Both the position numbers and the translations under genes were made by a program. The notes under the pieces were generated by a model. That model worked only from the letters and a program-made list of their open reading frames with translations. It was not told the DNA's origin and made no database searches. Below are positions 29,163-37,906 of a stretch of DNA of 64,000 bases, in pieces (position 1 is the first letter of the stretch; each line of letters begins with the position of its first letter). Source of the DNA: Pontibacter beigongshangensis. Its GTDB lineage: Bacteria > Bacteroidota > Bacteroidia > Cytophagales > Hymenobacteraceae. The stretch spans positions 248,001-312,000 of the forward strand of contig NZ_VFSD01000001.1 of assembly GCF_014332515.1 (NCBI RefSeq). Direction: 5' to 3'.

Positions 29163-29221
29163 AATTATGCTAATGAAAACAGCCTTCGAAAGGAACTTAC
29201 GGCTGCTGCTGCTGCTGCTCC
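29163..29221 (+). repeat. dispersed intergenic repeat, copy 8
   Basis: It reads AATTATGCTAATGAAAACAG, then CCTTCGAAAGG, then a (CTG)6-type tract. It is head-to-head with copy 7 in the divergent region between the GntR and GH15 genes. Confidence 0.75.
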
Positions 29222-29324
29222 TCTTTAGCTAAATCCGGCTGGCACCTAACCCAAAAGATTCTGCCACGTAACATAGCTTATATATTATATTCAGATGATT
29301 GAATAAACTTACAGCCTTTACTAC

Positions 29325-31142
29325 ATGGGATACCTTCCGATAGAGAATTATGGTGTGATTGGAGATTTAAACACCGTGGCCTTAGTAGGCCTCAATGGCT
29401 CCATCGACTTTATGTGCTTCCCCGATTTCGACTCTCCCACTATTTTTGCCTCTATCCTGGACCAGCATAGTGGTGGTTTTTTTGCCATAAAACCCGCTCG
29501 CGACGGCCTTAAAACCAAGCAGCTTTATTTGCCCGACACAAATGTCCTGCTCACCAGGTTCCTGTCGGATGAAGGTATCGGCGAAATAACGGACTTTATG
29601 CCGGTGGAGGAACTCTACCAGGGCAAGGAACTGATCAGGCGCATCACCTGCGTGCACGGCGACATGACCTTTAGCATGCGCTGCGCTCCCCGCTTTAATT
29701 ACGCACGCTCGGAGAAGGTGACTGAGCAGATCAGCGACTATGAGATCATCTTTCTGAGCAAAGGTCCCGACGATACCGTTATCCGCCTAAAGAGTTCTGT
29801 TCCGATACACATGCAGGATGGTGATGCGGAGGCCACCTTTTCGCTTAAAACGGGAGAAAAAGTAGATTTTATCCTTGAATTTATCGATTATACCCATCCA
29901 TCTGCCACTAACCTGGAAGAGTTTGTAACGCAAAGCCTCTACGATACCATAAATTATTGGAAGGATTGGGTGGCGCATTCGAGCTACAAAGGCCGCTGGT
30001 TCGAAGTCGTGAACCGGTCGGCACTGGTGCTGAAACTGCTGACCTCCCACCGCTATGGGTCTATGGTGGCGGCCCCTACCTTTGGCTTGCCCGAGGAGAT
30101 TGGCGGTGTCAGGAACTGGGATTACCGCTACACCTGGATCCGCGATGCCTCCTTTACAGTGTATGCGCTCCTGCGCCTGGGGCACAAAAAAGAGGCGAAG
30201 GCGTTTGTTGACTGGGTCGACAGGCAGTGCGACGATGTGGGAAGTGCCGGTTACCTGCGCCTGATGTACACACTGGCAGGCAAGAAAGACCTGGAGGAGG
30301 TGGAACTGCATCACCTGGAAGGCTATATGGGCTCTAAGCCTGTCCGGATCGGCAATGGCGCCTACGACCAGATCCAGCTTGATATATATGGGGAGCTATT
30401 AGACTCGGTGTATCTCTACGACAAATATGTGGAGCGCATCTCCTTCGATTTCTGGAACGACCTGCGCATACAGGTGGAGTGGGTTTGCGATAACTGGCGA
30501 CGCGAAGATGAGGGGATATGGGAAGTGCGTGGCGGCAAAAAGCAGTTCCTCTACTCCCGCATGATGTGCTGGGTGGCAGTAGACAGAGCCATGAAGATTG
30601 CCGAAAGCCACTCCTACCCTCTCCCCGCCCGCTGGCGCGAAGAACGCGACAGTATCTTTTTCTCTATTCACAACGAATTCTGGAACGAGCAGCTCCAGTC
30701 TTTTGTGCAGTACAAGGGAGCCGAAACCGTGGACGCAGCCACGTTGCTGATGCCCCTGATCCGGTTTATCGGTCCTAAAGATCCGCGCTGGCTCTCTACG
30801 CTGAAGCGCATTGAGGAAGAGCTGGTATCTGATGCGCTGGTATACCGCTACCGCGTAGATGCCGACTTCGACGGGCTTACCGGTGGCGAAGGCACTTTCT
30901 CTATGTGCACCTTCTGGTATGTGGAGTGCCTGGCCTTATCTGGCCAGCTGGAAAAAGCCAGGTTGTATTTTGAGAAAATGCTAGGTTATGCCAACCATCT
31001 GGGGCTCTATGCCGAACAGCTTGGCCTGAAAGGAGAGCACCTGGGGAACTTTCCGCAGGCTTTTACCCACCTGGGCCTGATCAGCGCTGCCCTGAGTATA
31101 AACGATAAGCTCAACGAAGATCAGCAGAAAAGCAGGTTCTAA
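29325..31142 (+). CDS. GH15 family glucoamylase/trehalase-like glycosidase, cytoplasmic
   Basis: The 605-residue protein has no signal peptide. It starts MGYLPIENYGVIGDLNTVAL and GLNGSIDFMCFPDFDSPTIF, the standard opening of bacterial GH15 proteins. An N-terminal beta-sandwich (about 1 to 215) precedes the alpha/alpha barrel, which carries GGVRNWDYRYTWIRDASFT (about 260-278). The proposed general acid is Glu400 in DEGIWEVRG and the base is in GLYAEQLGLKGEHLG (about 565). Members cleave alpha-glucosides or trehalose, and the choice cannot be made here. It is alone on the plus strand, with the paired inverted repeats upstream and a bidirectional terminator downstream. Confidence 0.9.
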   Translation: MGYLPIENYGVIGDLNTVALVGLNGSIDFMCFPDFDSPTIFASILDQHSGGFFAIKPARDGLKTKQLYLPDTNVLLTRFLSDEGIGEITDFMPVEELYQGKELIRRITCVHGDMTFSMRCAPRFNYARSEKVTEQISDYEIIFLSKGPDDTVIRLKSSVPIHMQDGDAEATFSLKTGEKVDFILEFIDYTHPSATNLEEFVTQSLYDTINYWKDWVAHSSYKGRWFEVVNRSALVLKLLTSHRYGSMVAAPTFGLPEEIGGVRNWDYRYTWIRDASFTVYALLRLGHKKEAKAFVDWVDRQCDDVGSAGYLRLMYTLAGKKDLEEVELHHLEGYMGSKPVRIGNGAYDQIQLDIYGELLDSVYLYDKYVERISFDFWNDLRIQVEWVCDNWRREDEGIWEVRGGKKQFLYSRMMCWVAVDRAMKIAESHSYPLPARWREERDSIFFSIHNEFWNEQLQSFVQYKGAETVDAATLLMPLIRFIGPKDPRWLSTLKRIEEELVSDALVYRYRVDADFDGLTGGEGTFSMCTFWYVECLALSGQLEKARLYFEKMLGYANHLGLYAEQLGLKGEHLGNFPQAFTHLGLISAALSINDKLNEDQQKSRF

Positions 31143-31235
31143 AATAATGTGCCGACTGTTTCCGCGCTATGCGTATCTTCACCAGCCAGCAGGAACGCGG
31201 CCCTCTCCCCTGCTGCAGCTCTACCACAGGACCAT

Positions 31236-31275
31236 AAAAAAAGAGAGATAGCCTTTGCTACCTCTCTATTTTTAT
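31236..31275. terminator. bidirectional terminator between convergent genes
   Basis: AAAAAAAGAGAGATAGCCTT is followed by TGCTACCTCTCTATTTTTAT. An 11-bp stem with one mismatch is flanked by an A-run and a T-run. It serves the GH15 gene and the small gene at 31293 that converges on it. Confidence 0.75.
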
Positions 31276-31292
31276 GTAGTAACGACAGAAAA

Positions 31293-31565
31293 TTATTTAT
31301 CCTTCTCGTACCCTTCCATTTTTACCAGCTTATTATATAAGCCTAAGAGCAGGAATGGTGCTGGCCACTGGCCTACAAATAATGCCTCCTCATCCTTTTT
31401 CATGATTTTCAGGGTAGCAGAAACGGCCATGGACCCCAGAGCTGCCCAGAGGAACAAATCAGAAGGAAGTTTTGAAGTGTATTTTTCGATGGAAGCGGCT
31501 ACGGGGCCTTCTTTTCTTTCAGGATTAAAATTGTCTGCCTTATTTTTCAAATCTCTTGTTTCCAT
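31293..31565 (-). CDS. small conserved-looking protein with hydrophobic centre, unknown function
   Basis: The 90-residue product has a hydrophilic N-terminus (METRDLKNKADNFNPERKEG) and a stretch LPSDLFLWAALGSMAVSATL that could be one membrane segment. WPAPFLLLGLYNKLVKMEG is a possible second one. It has a clear ATG and a terminator directly downstream. Similar short proteins occur in Bacteroidota genomes as far as I recall, but no function is known to me. Confidence 0.65.
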   Translation of the reverse strand: METRDLKNKADNFNPERKEGPVAASIEKYTSKLPSDLFLWAALGSMAVSATLKIMKKDEEALFVGQWPAPFLLLGLYNKLVKMEGYEKDK

Positions 31566-31714
31566 AATTTTATCTTGGTTTTAGTTTCACAATAGTTTTA
31601 TGGAAACGAATTAAATGGCACTAATGTTTACAAAAATTTATCTTTACGGTTATTTTATCTGTTTTTAACAGGAAGTTTCAAGGCAATCGGGTGGCTCATA
31701 AACAAGGCCGGTGT

Positions 31715-32377
31715 TCAGATTAACCCATTCAATACCGCGTATTTTATCAGGCTGGCGGTGTTCTTGCACTTGGTTTTTTCGAGCAGGTTCTGGCGGTGTG
31801 TTTCGATGGTGCGTTTGCTGTTAAAAAGCTTCTCGGCTATTTCGCTGTTGGTGAAGCCCTCGGCTATCAGGTGCAGCACTTCCATTTCGCGTTTAGAGAG
31901 GTTATTGGTAGCCTGAGTTGCCATATCCGATGTGTCGTGGAGAGTACCGGCCTGCAGCAGGTTAAGGCTAATGCTGGGGCTGATGTAGGGGGCTCCGGAA
32001 GCAACCAGTTGTATAGCGGACTGCAGTTCCTCCTTGCCTGCATTTTTTAGCAGATACCCATCGGCGCCCAAATCCATCGCCTTCTTCACATAGCTCTCAT
32101 GGTCCAGCATCGACAAAATCAACACCTTCGTATCCGGGTAAGCTTGTTTTAGCTCTTCTGTAATCTCCAGCCCGCTTTTTCCGGGCATGTTCATGTCCAG
32201 TAGCACCACATCGGCATGGATTTTCGTCAGCATATCCAGAAGTTCTGAGCCGTTGGAGGCTTCCCCCACTATTTTAATTAAACCCTGGTCCTGAAAGAGT
32301 GCTGTAATCCCATCTCTCACAATTTTATGGTCGTCAGTAATCACAACCCTGAGTATCTTTTGTTCAGCTCCGTTCAT
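31715..32377 (-). CDS. NarL/FixJ-type response regulator, orphan
   Basis: The 220-residue protein has a receiver domain (1 to 130) with acidic pair Asp15-Asp16, phospho-acceptor Asp61 in DVVLLDMNMPGKSG, Ser in LILSML and Lys in YLLKNAG. It has a LuxR-type helix-turn-helix (about 155 to 218; NLSKREMEVLHLIAEGFTNS, then EIAEKLFNSKRTIETHRQNL). It should bind DNA when phosphorylated. No histidine kinase lies next to it, so the partner is elsewhere. It is transcribed divergently from the STAS gene. Confidence 0.93.
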   Translation of the reverse strand: MNGAEQKILRVVITDDHKIVRDGITALFQDQGLIKIVGEASNGSELLDMLTKIHADVVLLDMNMPGKSGLEITEELKQAYPDTKVLILSMLDHESYVKKAMDLGADGYLLKNAGKEELQSAIQLVASGAPYISPSISLNLLQAGTLHDTSDMATQATNNLSKREMEVLHLIAEGFTNSEIAEKLFNSKRTIETHRQNLLEKTKCKNTASLIKYAVLNGLI

Positions 32378-32822
32378 AAGAAATAACCTTTGTCACTTTT
32401 ACGGTTATGCAGCAAAAAATGCCAGATTAATTTCAACTCTGTCTGGGCAACATCTGCCCCTGATACTAAAAACAAAAGCACCCTGAGGTCGGCGCTGAGC
32501 ATCTGGTGTCATTTTATTGATAACAGTACAATTCCGGTTTCTAGGAACCTGAGCAGCAATCTGTATTAATCCTATATAGTATTCATTTAATTGTGTTTAT
32601 GTTCCGACCACAAATTCCGATAAGCATTTTACCTCTTAAAATTAGTACAAAAACACTAGCATAAATCTTTTGCTTTCGCTATATTTGTTATACACCTTCA
32701 GGCTATCTTCCTGAAACATATTGCTTTGAGGCTTACTTCATCGGGATATGCGGTAAGCAGAGATTACGATCAAGTAAGTGAGCAGATAAATGAACGCGGC
32801 CCAAAAGTAAAATCTGAAAGTT
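32378..32822. other. divergent intergenic region, no gene seen
   Basis: These 445 bases separate the response regulator and the STAS gene, which are divergent. They are AT-rich, have no open frame worth calling, and contain no copy of the repeats or operator. They presumably hold both promoters. Confidence 0.6.
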
Positions 32823-33182
32823 ATGAAAACATTTGATATTAATTACACTGAAGTAGATGACAGCATCTTTATCAGTATTGAGGGAGAGCTAGATGCCAGA
32901 ACCTGCGTAAAAGCCCATTATGGTTTCCAACGGATAGACATACATAAAACCAAGGCCATTATCATAGATTGCCGGGAGTTGTCATACGTTTCCTCGGCTG
33001 GCATCGGCGTATTAATATCTATGTATCACGCCTGCCTGCATAACGGGACGCTGCTCGTGCTGCATGGCCTGCAACGCAAGGTCAGAAATGTGCTGGAGAT
33101 ACTCGGACTGGAGAAAGTCATGACCATTACAGACACGTTCTCTGAGGCAGTAGAACTGATGAGAGAAAAAATACCCGCCTAA
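32823..33182 (+). CDS. STAS-domain protein, anti-sigma-factor antagonist type
   Basis: The 119-residue single-domain protein shows the STAS pattern: SIFISIEGELDARTCVKAHY, KAIIIDCRELSYVSSAGIGV with the phosphorylatable Ser in SSAG, and LHGLQRKVRNVLEILGLEKV. Such proteins bind an anti-sigma kinase (SpoIIAB/RsbW type) and are switched by phosphorylation. No kinase or phosphatase is adjacent. The nearby response regulator is divergently transcribed, so a shared pathway is possible but not shown. Confidence 0.88.
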   Translation: MKTFDINYTEVDDSIFISIEGELDARTCVKAHYGFQRIDIHKTKAIIIDCRELSYVSSAGIGVLISMYHACLHNGTLLVLHGLQRKVRNVLEILGLEKVMTITDTFSEAVELMREKIPA

Positions 33183-34168
33183 CGATTATACCTGTAGTAT
33201 GTGCGGGTCCTCTCCCACTGCCTGAAGTTCTGGTACAGAGTCAAGAAGATTGGATAATGAAGGCTCTGCTGGTTACATAACAGCAATGGTCCAGCTTCCT
33301 GGTTATTAGCATGATATGGTTTTTGTGCCAGTGCTCAAAACAACTATCTCCAGACGATTATGTTAATCCTCAGGCCCTTCCGGAGGCTGGTACTTGTGCT
33401 GCTAAAAGCCGGCAGTTAATCCTGTTTGCTTTACTAACTACATGCTCTCGGGTTTTATCGGCGTAATCAGCATAGCAGCAAGTGGCTCGGATTCTGAATT
33501 ATTCCAATCAAAATGCCCCTCCGGAGCTCATCTTACAGGGAAAGAATAGGAAGTGCCTCCAGATGAAATGTAGCAGTTTTTACTTATTGCTCAAATAACA
33601 GAAAAGAGCCTTTACAATGTCCCTTAGCGGTTTTAAGGTTTTCCCCTTGGAGAATAGCTTTGGAGAGATACGCTGCTGATCAGGATGGTATGCAATAATG
33701 GGTGCCGGCTAAAGCCCAATTATAGGCAAAAAAGAAGGGAACCAGAAGGTCATTTGTTTCATGAGCTTACGGCTCCCTTTTCAACTAAAATAGTCAGCCT
33801 ACCCTCAACACCCAATCAGGTAGAACAGCCTATCTAAGTTTATTCAGAAGCAGAAATTTGCTCTATCGTTTATAGATACCTGACAAAAGCCAAATATTAA
33901 ACAAACCCTTCACGATACAGATTTTCCTGTCTGCTGATTAAATATACGGGCTGAAATTTTTTTATCCTTGTCCTGCACTCTAAACAGGTACTTATTCCTA
34001 TGAATTACAGGTTTATAACCAGTCTTCTCCTTAACAGTGTATTAATACGGACGTAAAGAAGATGCCTGAAAAAACGGGATGCAATAACGCACAAGTGTTC
34101 CTCCAATTTGATTTTAGAAAGATTTAAGGCTTGTAAAGCTTACAAAAGGCATACCTACCATAATTTCT
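33183..34168. other. long gene-free region of about 1 kb
   Basis: No open frame of gene quality is visible on either strand between the STAS gene and the helicase gene (convergent ends). It contains repeat copy 9 at 33497. A short AGCTTACGGCTC motif near 33765 and AT-rich DNA fill the rest. This could be decayed sequence or hold an RNA gene that I cannot recognise. Confidence 0.5.
33497..33530 (+). repeat. dispersed intergenic repeat, copy 9
   Basis: It reads AATTATTCCAATCAAAAT, then GCCCCTCCGGAGCTCA. No CTG tract follows directly. Confidence 0.7.
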
Positions 34169-34204
34169 AATTTTGAATTTCTAATTCTTAATTTGGCGAA
34201 GCCC
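34169..34204 (-). repeat. second repeat type, copy at the helicase stop codon
   Basis: The plus strand reads AATTTTGAATTTCTAATTCT, then TAATTTGGCGAAGCCC. The reverse complement of 54127-54163 matches it at 34 of 36 positions. The repeat starts within the stop codon of the helicase gene. Confidence 0.65.
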
Positions 34205-35346
34205 TAGTAACCATGCAGATCGAGCATGTCTGTTTGTATCATCTCCACCTGCTTTCCCATCTTCTTCTGAATAATCTTAAAATGGTGTGCATCTTCGGGC
34301 GTAACAAACGTGATGGCTTTGCCTGGAGATGCTGCCCGGCCTGTACGGCCAATCCGGTGCACATAATCTTTAGGGGAGCGCGGAAGCTCGTAGTTAATAA
34401 CGTGCGGCAGAAACTGTATGTCTATCCCCCTGGAGGCCAGGTCGGTGGCTACCAGCACGCGCAGCCTGCCCGCCTTAAATTTGGTGAGGGCATCGGTTCG
34501 GGCTCCCTGGCTTTTGTCGCCGTGCAGGGCGGCTGCCTGCACACCGTGTTTCAGAAGCTTTCCTGCTATGTTGTCGGCTGTGCGGATAGACGAGGCAAAT
34601 ACCAGCACCTGCTGCATGTCTTCGTGCTGCAGGAGGTAACGCAGCAGGGGCCCCTTGCGGGCTGCCTCCACAGCATAGGCCAGCTGGTCGATCAGGTCAG
34701 GAACGGACGTTTCTTCTTCCTGACGCATGGTGACCGGATCAGAAAGCAGCCTGCTCACCAGCGCCTCTACCTCGCCGCTTACCGTGGCTGAAAACAGGAG
34801 GTTCTGGCGCTTTTGCGGCAATAGCCCGAATATTCTGTCCACTTCCTGTTTAAAGCCCAGGTTCAGCATTTTGTCGGCCTCGTCGAGCACCAGCATCTCC
34901 ACCTCCGAAAGCTGTACCGCCTTGTTATCGACCAGGTCGAGCAGCCTGCCGGGCGTTGCCACGAGCACATCCGTACCATTCATCTTGATCATCTGCGGGT
35001 TGATGGACACGCCGCCATAAACAGCCAGCGACCTTACCTGCCGGGGCAGCCTGGAACCAAAGGCTCGGATCACATCCTGTATCTGAATAGCCAGCTCGCG
35101 GGTTGGCACCAGCACCAGTATTTTAACCGACCGGCCTTTGGCCGGTTTCCTGCTCTGCAAAAGCTGCAGAATCGGAAGCACAAAGCCAGCTGTTTTGCCG
35201 GAGCCTGTCTGCGCAATTCCCAGCACGTCTTTACCAGCCAATACCGCCGGAATAGCCCTTTGCTGAATAGGGGATGGCTGCACGTATTTGTGTGCCTCAA
35301 TGGCTTGTATGAGTGGCGATGAGAGGCCAAGATCTGAGAATGACAT
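34204..35346 (-). CDS. DEAD-box ATP-dependent RNA helicase, RhlE type
   Basis: The ATG at 35346 (MSFSDLGLSSPLIQAIEAHK) matches where RhlE proteins begin; the frame is open 19 codons further but that part looks untranslated. The 380 residues carry all helicase motifs: Q-motif QPSPIQQRAIP, Walker A AQTGSGKT (45-52), PTRELA, TPGRLLD, DEAD, SAT, then VLVATDLASRGIDI and YVHRIGRTGRA. It lacks the long basic C-terminal tail of enterobacterial RhlE. It probably remodels RNA during ribosome assembly or mRNA decay in the cytoplasm. It is monocistronic. Confidence 0.95.
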   Translation of the reverse strand: MSFSDLGLSSPLIQAIEAHKYVQPSPIQQRAIPAVLAGKDVLGIAQTGSGKTAGFVLPILQLLQSRKPAKGRSVKILVLVPTRELAIQIQDVIRAFGSRLPRQVRSLAVYGGVSINPQMIKMNGTDVLVATPGRLLDLVDNKAVQLSEVEMLVLDEADKMLNLGFKQEVDRIFGLLPQKRQNLLFSATVSGEVEALVSRLLSDPVTMRQEEETSVPDLIDQLAYAVEAARKGPLLRYLLQHEDMQQVLVFASSIRTADNIAGKLLKHGVQAAALHGDKSQGARTDALTKFKAGRLRVLVATDLASRGIDIQFLPHVINYELPRSPKDYVHRIGRTGRAASPGKAITFVTPEDAHHFKIIQKKMGKQVEMIQTDMLDLHGY

Positions 35347-35528
35347 ATACTTTAACATGTGAGGCACAAAGGTAAGCAATAATTTCGTGCCTGCCCCGGC
35401 CACTTCATCCTTCCATAGTTAAAGCACAGCACCTGGTAGAACTTCCCTCTATTTTCAAGCAGGGGCGGTTTTTTCCTGATCGCAGTAGCCTGGAATATTA
35501 TCGTTGTCTTCAATAAAGGAGAGCGACA

Positions 35529-35590
35529 AATTATTCGAATGAAAACAGACCTCCGGAAGTATAATCTGCTGCTGCTCCTGCTGCTGGCTA
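35529..35590 (+). repeat. dispersed intergenic repeat, copy 10
   Basis: It reads AATTATTCGAATGAAAACAG, then ACCTCCGGAAGT, then CTGCTGCTGCTCCTGCTGCT. It lies between the helicase leader and the terminator of the holin-like gene. Confidence 0.75.
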
Positions 35591-35595
35591 CATAA

Positions 35596-35627
35596 AAAGG
35601 CCTGTACTTTTATTAGTACAGGCCTTT
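35596..35627 (-). terminator. intrinsic terminator of the holin-like gene
   Basis: A 13-bp perfect stem, AAAGGCCTGTACT with AGTACAGGCCTTT, and a 6-base loop. On the minus strand it is followed by TTTTTATG. Confidence 0.85.
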
Positions 35628-35690
35628 GGGCGGCTATAGACAATGACAAAAAATATCAGGATTTAAGTCGAGGTCTATCATACGGCAGGG

Positions 35691-36101
35691 CTACATCTGA
35701 GCCAGCAGTTGTTCGGTTTGTTGCGGGCGGGGCTCCAGCGAGGCTCTTTCGTTTTCACCTTCGCTGCCTCTGATATAACCTACGGCGGCTATTGCCAGTG
35801 CGGTGGCAATGGCAATGATCAGGGCCGGCAGAAAACCGTCTACCTTGAAGTTCCTCACCAGCTTGTCGACCAGCTTAATCATGAGAGTAGTCACAATTAA
35901 GCCCACAATGGCATCGAGCAGGAAAAAGGTAACCAGGTTTAGGATACCTCCTAAAATCCAGCCGATGGTGGCGTTCAGCAGGCCGATCAGAAAGGCCACC
36001 CACAAAGCAGTCCAGAAGCTTTTGACGTGGACTGAGGGCAATATATAAGCCAGCAGTACGATCACCCCTGCGCTTATTAGTAAGTTTACAATAAAATCCA
36101 T
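35691..36101 (-). CDS. small four-helix membrane protein, phage-holin-4 / YvlD-like family
   Basis: The ATG at 36101 (MDFIVNLLISAGVIVLLAYI) fits the family; an in-frame extension of 14 codons is probably not translated. The 136 residues contain about four membrane segments (AYILPSVHVKSFWTALWVAF, LLNATIGWILGGILNLVTFF, IVGLIVTTLMIKLVDKL, GFLPALIIAIATALAIAAVG) and a polar tail. The LLPGIHV-like turn after helix 1 is typical of this family. No phage genes are near, so a lytic role is unlikely. The role is unknown. Confidence 0.82.
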   Translation of the reverse strand: MDFIVNLLISAGVIVLLAYILPSVHVKSFWTALWVAFLIGLLNATIGWILGGILNLVTFFLLDAIVGLIVTTLMIKLVDKLVRNFKVDGFLPALIIAIATALAIAAVGYIRGSEGENERASLEPRPQQTEQLLAQM

Positions 36102-36206
36102 AGTCTTATCCGTTAGTACAATTGTTGTCACTACCTTACGCACAGAATAAAAAATGGATATTTAAAAGGGTACATATCCCTAAAATGATTGTTCTCTCCC
36201 TGGTTC

Positions 36207-36866
36207 TTATTTCAGCTTCTCCTGAAAATTCTCTTCCAGCTTTTTCATCTTAGGGCTCATCACAGACCTGATGTAAGGGTTGTCTGGATTGCGCCGGTAA
36301 AAATCCTGGTGATAATCCTCCGCCACCCAAAACGTGCTGAAGGGCTCCACCTGCGTTACAATCTTTCGGCGGTAGGTACCTTTCAGGTTGAGCTGGCTGA
36401 TGTAGCTCTCTGTTAGCTGTTTCTGTTCTGCGTTATGATAGAATACCGCCGAACGGTACTGCTCCCCAATATCGGGCCCCTGCCGGTTGAGCGTGGTGGG
36501 GTCGTGCGTGGCAAAAAACACCTCCAGCAGTTCCTGGAAAGAAAGCTCTTTGGGGTCGTAATAGATCTGCACGGCCTCTGCATAACCCGAGTTGCCTTTG
36601 CTTACTTCTTCGTAGGTTGGGTTAGGGCTGGTGCCGCCGCTGTAGCCCGACACCACCTGCCGGATGCCCCGGAGCTGCTCAAAATATCCTTCGGTGCACC
36701 AGAAGCAGCCGCCGGCGAAGGTGGCGATCTTCAGCCCGGTGGTGTCGGTCTGCAACTCAGGGCCAGCCTCGCTGCCCGCCTGCATCTTGTTTTTGGTGCC
36801 GGCCTCGGTGCAGCTTGCCAGCAGGCTCAAAGAGCCCAGTAACAGCGCAAAGATGGTAATTTTCAT
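36207..36866 (-). CDS. msrA: peptide-methionine (S)-S-oxide reductase, lipid-anchored
   Basis: The 219-residue protein starts MKITIFALLLGSLSLLASCT, an SPII signal with lipid Cys19, which places it in the periplasm or outer membrane. The MsrA domain begins at about 46 and carries the catalytic Cys54 in FAGGCFWCTEGYFEQLRG, with VVSGYSGGTSPNPTYEEVSK and GYAEAVQIYYDP after it. HDPTTLNRQGPDIGEQYRSA and WVAEDYHQDFY complete it. It repairs oxidised methionine in exported proteins. MsrB is not adjacent. Confidence 0.95.
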   Translation of the reverse strand: MKITIFALLLGSLSLLASCTEAGTKNKMQAGSEAGPELQTDTTGLKIATFAGGCFWCTEGYFEQLRGIRQVVSGYSGGTSPNPTYEEVSKGNSGYAEAVQIYYDPKELSFQELLEVFFATHDPTTLNRQGPDIGEQYRSAVFYHNAEQKQLTESYISQLNLKGTYRRKIVTQVEPFSTFWVAEDYHQDFYRRNPDNPYIRSVMSPKMKKLEENFQEKLK

Positions 36867-36895
36867 GGTCAGGAAAGTTTACTGTTGTTTTAAGG

Positions 36896-37885
36896 CTACT
36901 GCAGCCCATGCTTTTTGTCGGCAATCACTTTTTCGAACTCCCACTCCACCCGCTCCCTGAAATCTGCTTTACGGGAGGAGCAGGCAGACTTACCGCACAC
37001 CGTGCACGACAGCTCCACACAAGGGTCAGTATGTATAAATAACTCAATAGAGGGATCAATGTTTTCGCGCACCAGCCGCGACAGCTCGTCTACCTCGTCG
37101 TGCGCCTCCAGCACGGTCAGGTACCAGGGCACCGTCAGGTGGCAGTCTATGTGCAGTTTGGCGCCATACTTGATCACGCGCAGGTTGTGTATGTCTATCC
37201 AGTTGTCGCGCCTGTTATCGTTCAGCACCTGCACGATCCGCTTGAGCAGGTCGTAATCGGCTTCATCCATAATGCCGGCTACGGATGTCCGGGTTATTTT
37301 AAGCCCTGAATAGCAGATGATGCCTCCGAAAACTACCGCCACTATGCTATCGAGCCAAACCAGCCGGGTTAAATATATCAGCAGCAGCCCCACCAGAATG
37401 CCTGCCGTAGAATAAGCATCAGTTTTCAGATGCCTGCCACCGGCCACCAGCACCATAGAGTTGTTGTCGCGGCCCTTCTTCTCGGCCACATACCCGGTGG
37501 CAAAGTTCACGACCCCCGACATGGTAATGAGCAGGATGCCAAGATCCAGCTGCCGCAGCTCAACCGGGTTAAAAAAGTTAAAGATCGATTTTATGATGAT
37601 GAAAACCCCTGCCACTATTATGAGGGAGCCTTCTACAGAAGAAGCGATGAACTCAATTTTCCCGTGCCCATAGGGGTGGTTCTCGTCTTTGGGCCTTGCC
37701 GAAATAACCAGGCTATAAAGTGAGAAAAGGCCGGCTACTACATTAATAACAGACTCTAACGCATCTGTAAGAATAGCATTGGAGTTGGTCAGGAAATAGG
37801 CGACGAATTTCGTGACAAGCAAAATCCCCCCCACCGTCACTACCAGCATCTGCAACCGAATATTCTCGCTCAGGCCTTTAAGCAT
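36896..37885 (-). CDS. cation diffusion facilitator transporter with C-terminal Cys cluster
   Basis: The 329-residue protein has about six helices with the CDF metal sites SNAILTDALESVINVVAG (Asp-Ser type site in helix 2) and ARPKDENHPYGHGKIEFIAS in the loop, then GRHLKTDAYSTAGILVG in helix 5. The cytoplasmic domain (about 205 to 295) has HLTVPWYLTVLEAHDEVDEL and a tail DPCVELSCTVCGKSACSSRK with four cysteines spaced C-x4-C-x2-C-x4-C. It exports a divalent metal (Zn, Fe, Mn or Co). The Cys cluster may sense or buffer metal. A folded RNA-like element with a T-run lies in its leader. Confidence 0.9.
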   Translation of the reverse strand: MLKGLSENIRLQMLVVTVGGILLVTKFVAYFLTNSNAILTDALESVINVVAGLFSLYSLVISARPKDENHPYGHGKIEFIASSVEGSLIIVAGVFIIIKSIFNFFNPVELRQLDLGILLITMSGVVNFATGYVAEKKGRDNNSMVLVAGGRHLKTDAYSTAGILVGLLLIYLTRLVWLDSIVAVVFGGIICYSGLKITRTSVAGIMDEADYDLLKRIVQVLNDNRRDNWIDIHNLRVIKYGAKLHIDCHLTVPWYLTVLEAHDEVDELSRLVRENIDPSIELFIHTDPCVELSCTVCGKSACSSRKADFRERVEWEFEKVIADKKHGLQ

Positions 37886-37906
37886 GCTTAATGATTCAGA
37901 TTAATA

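Noticed and set aside
29016..29221. An insertion sequence between copies 7 and 8
   Set aside because: There are only 94 bp between the arms, with no transposase frame or clear target duplication.
35455..35649. A 64-codon minus-strand frame near 35.5 kb
   Set aside because: It runs through repeat copy 10 and a terminator stem, so coding is unlikely.
35691..36101. A prophage remnant on the strength of the holin-like gene
   Set aside because: This membrane protein family is widespread on chromosomes outside phages, and no lysin, capsid, tail or integrase gene is nearby.
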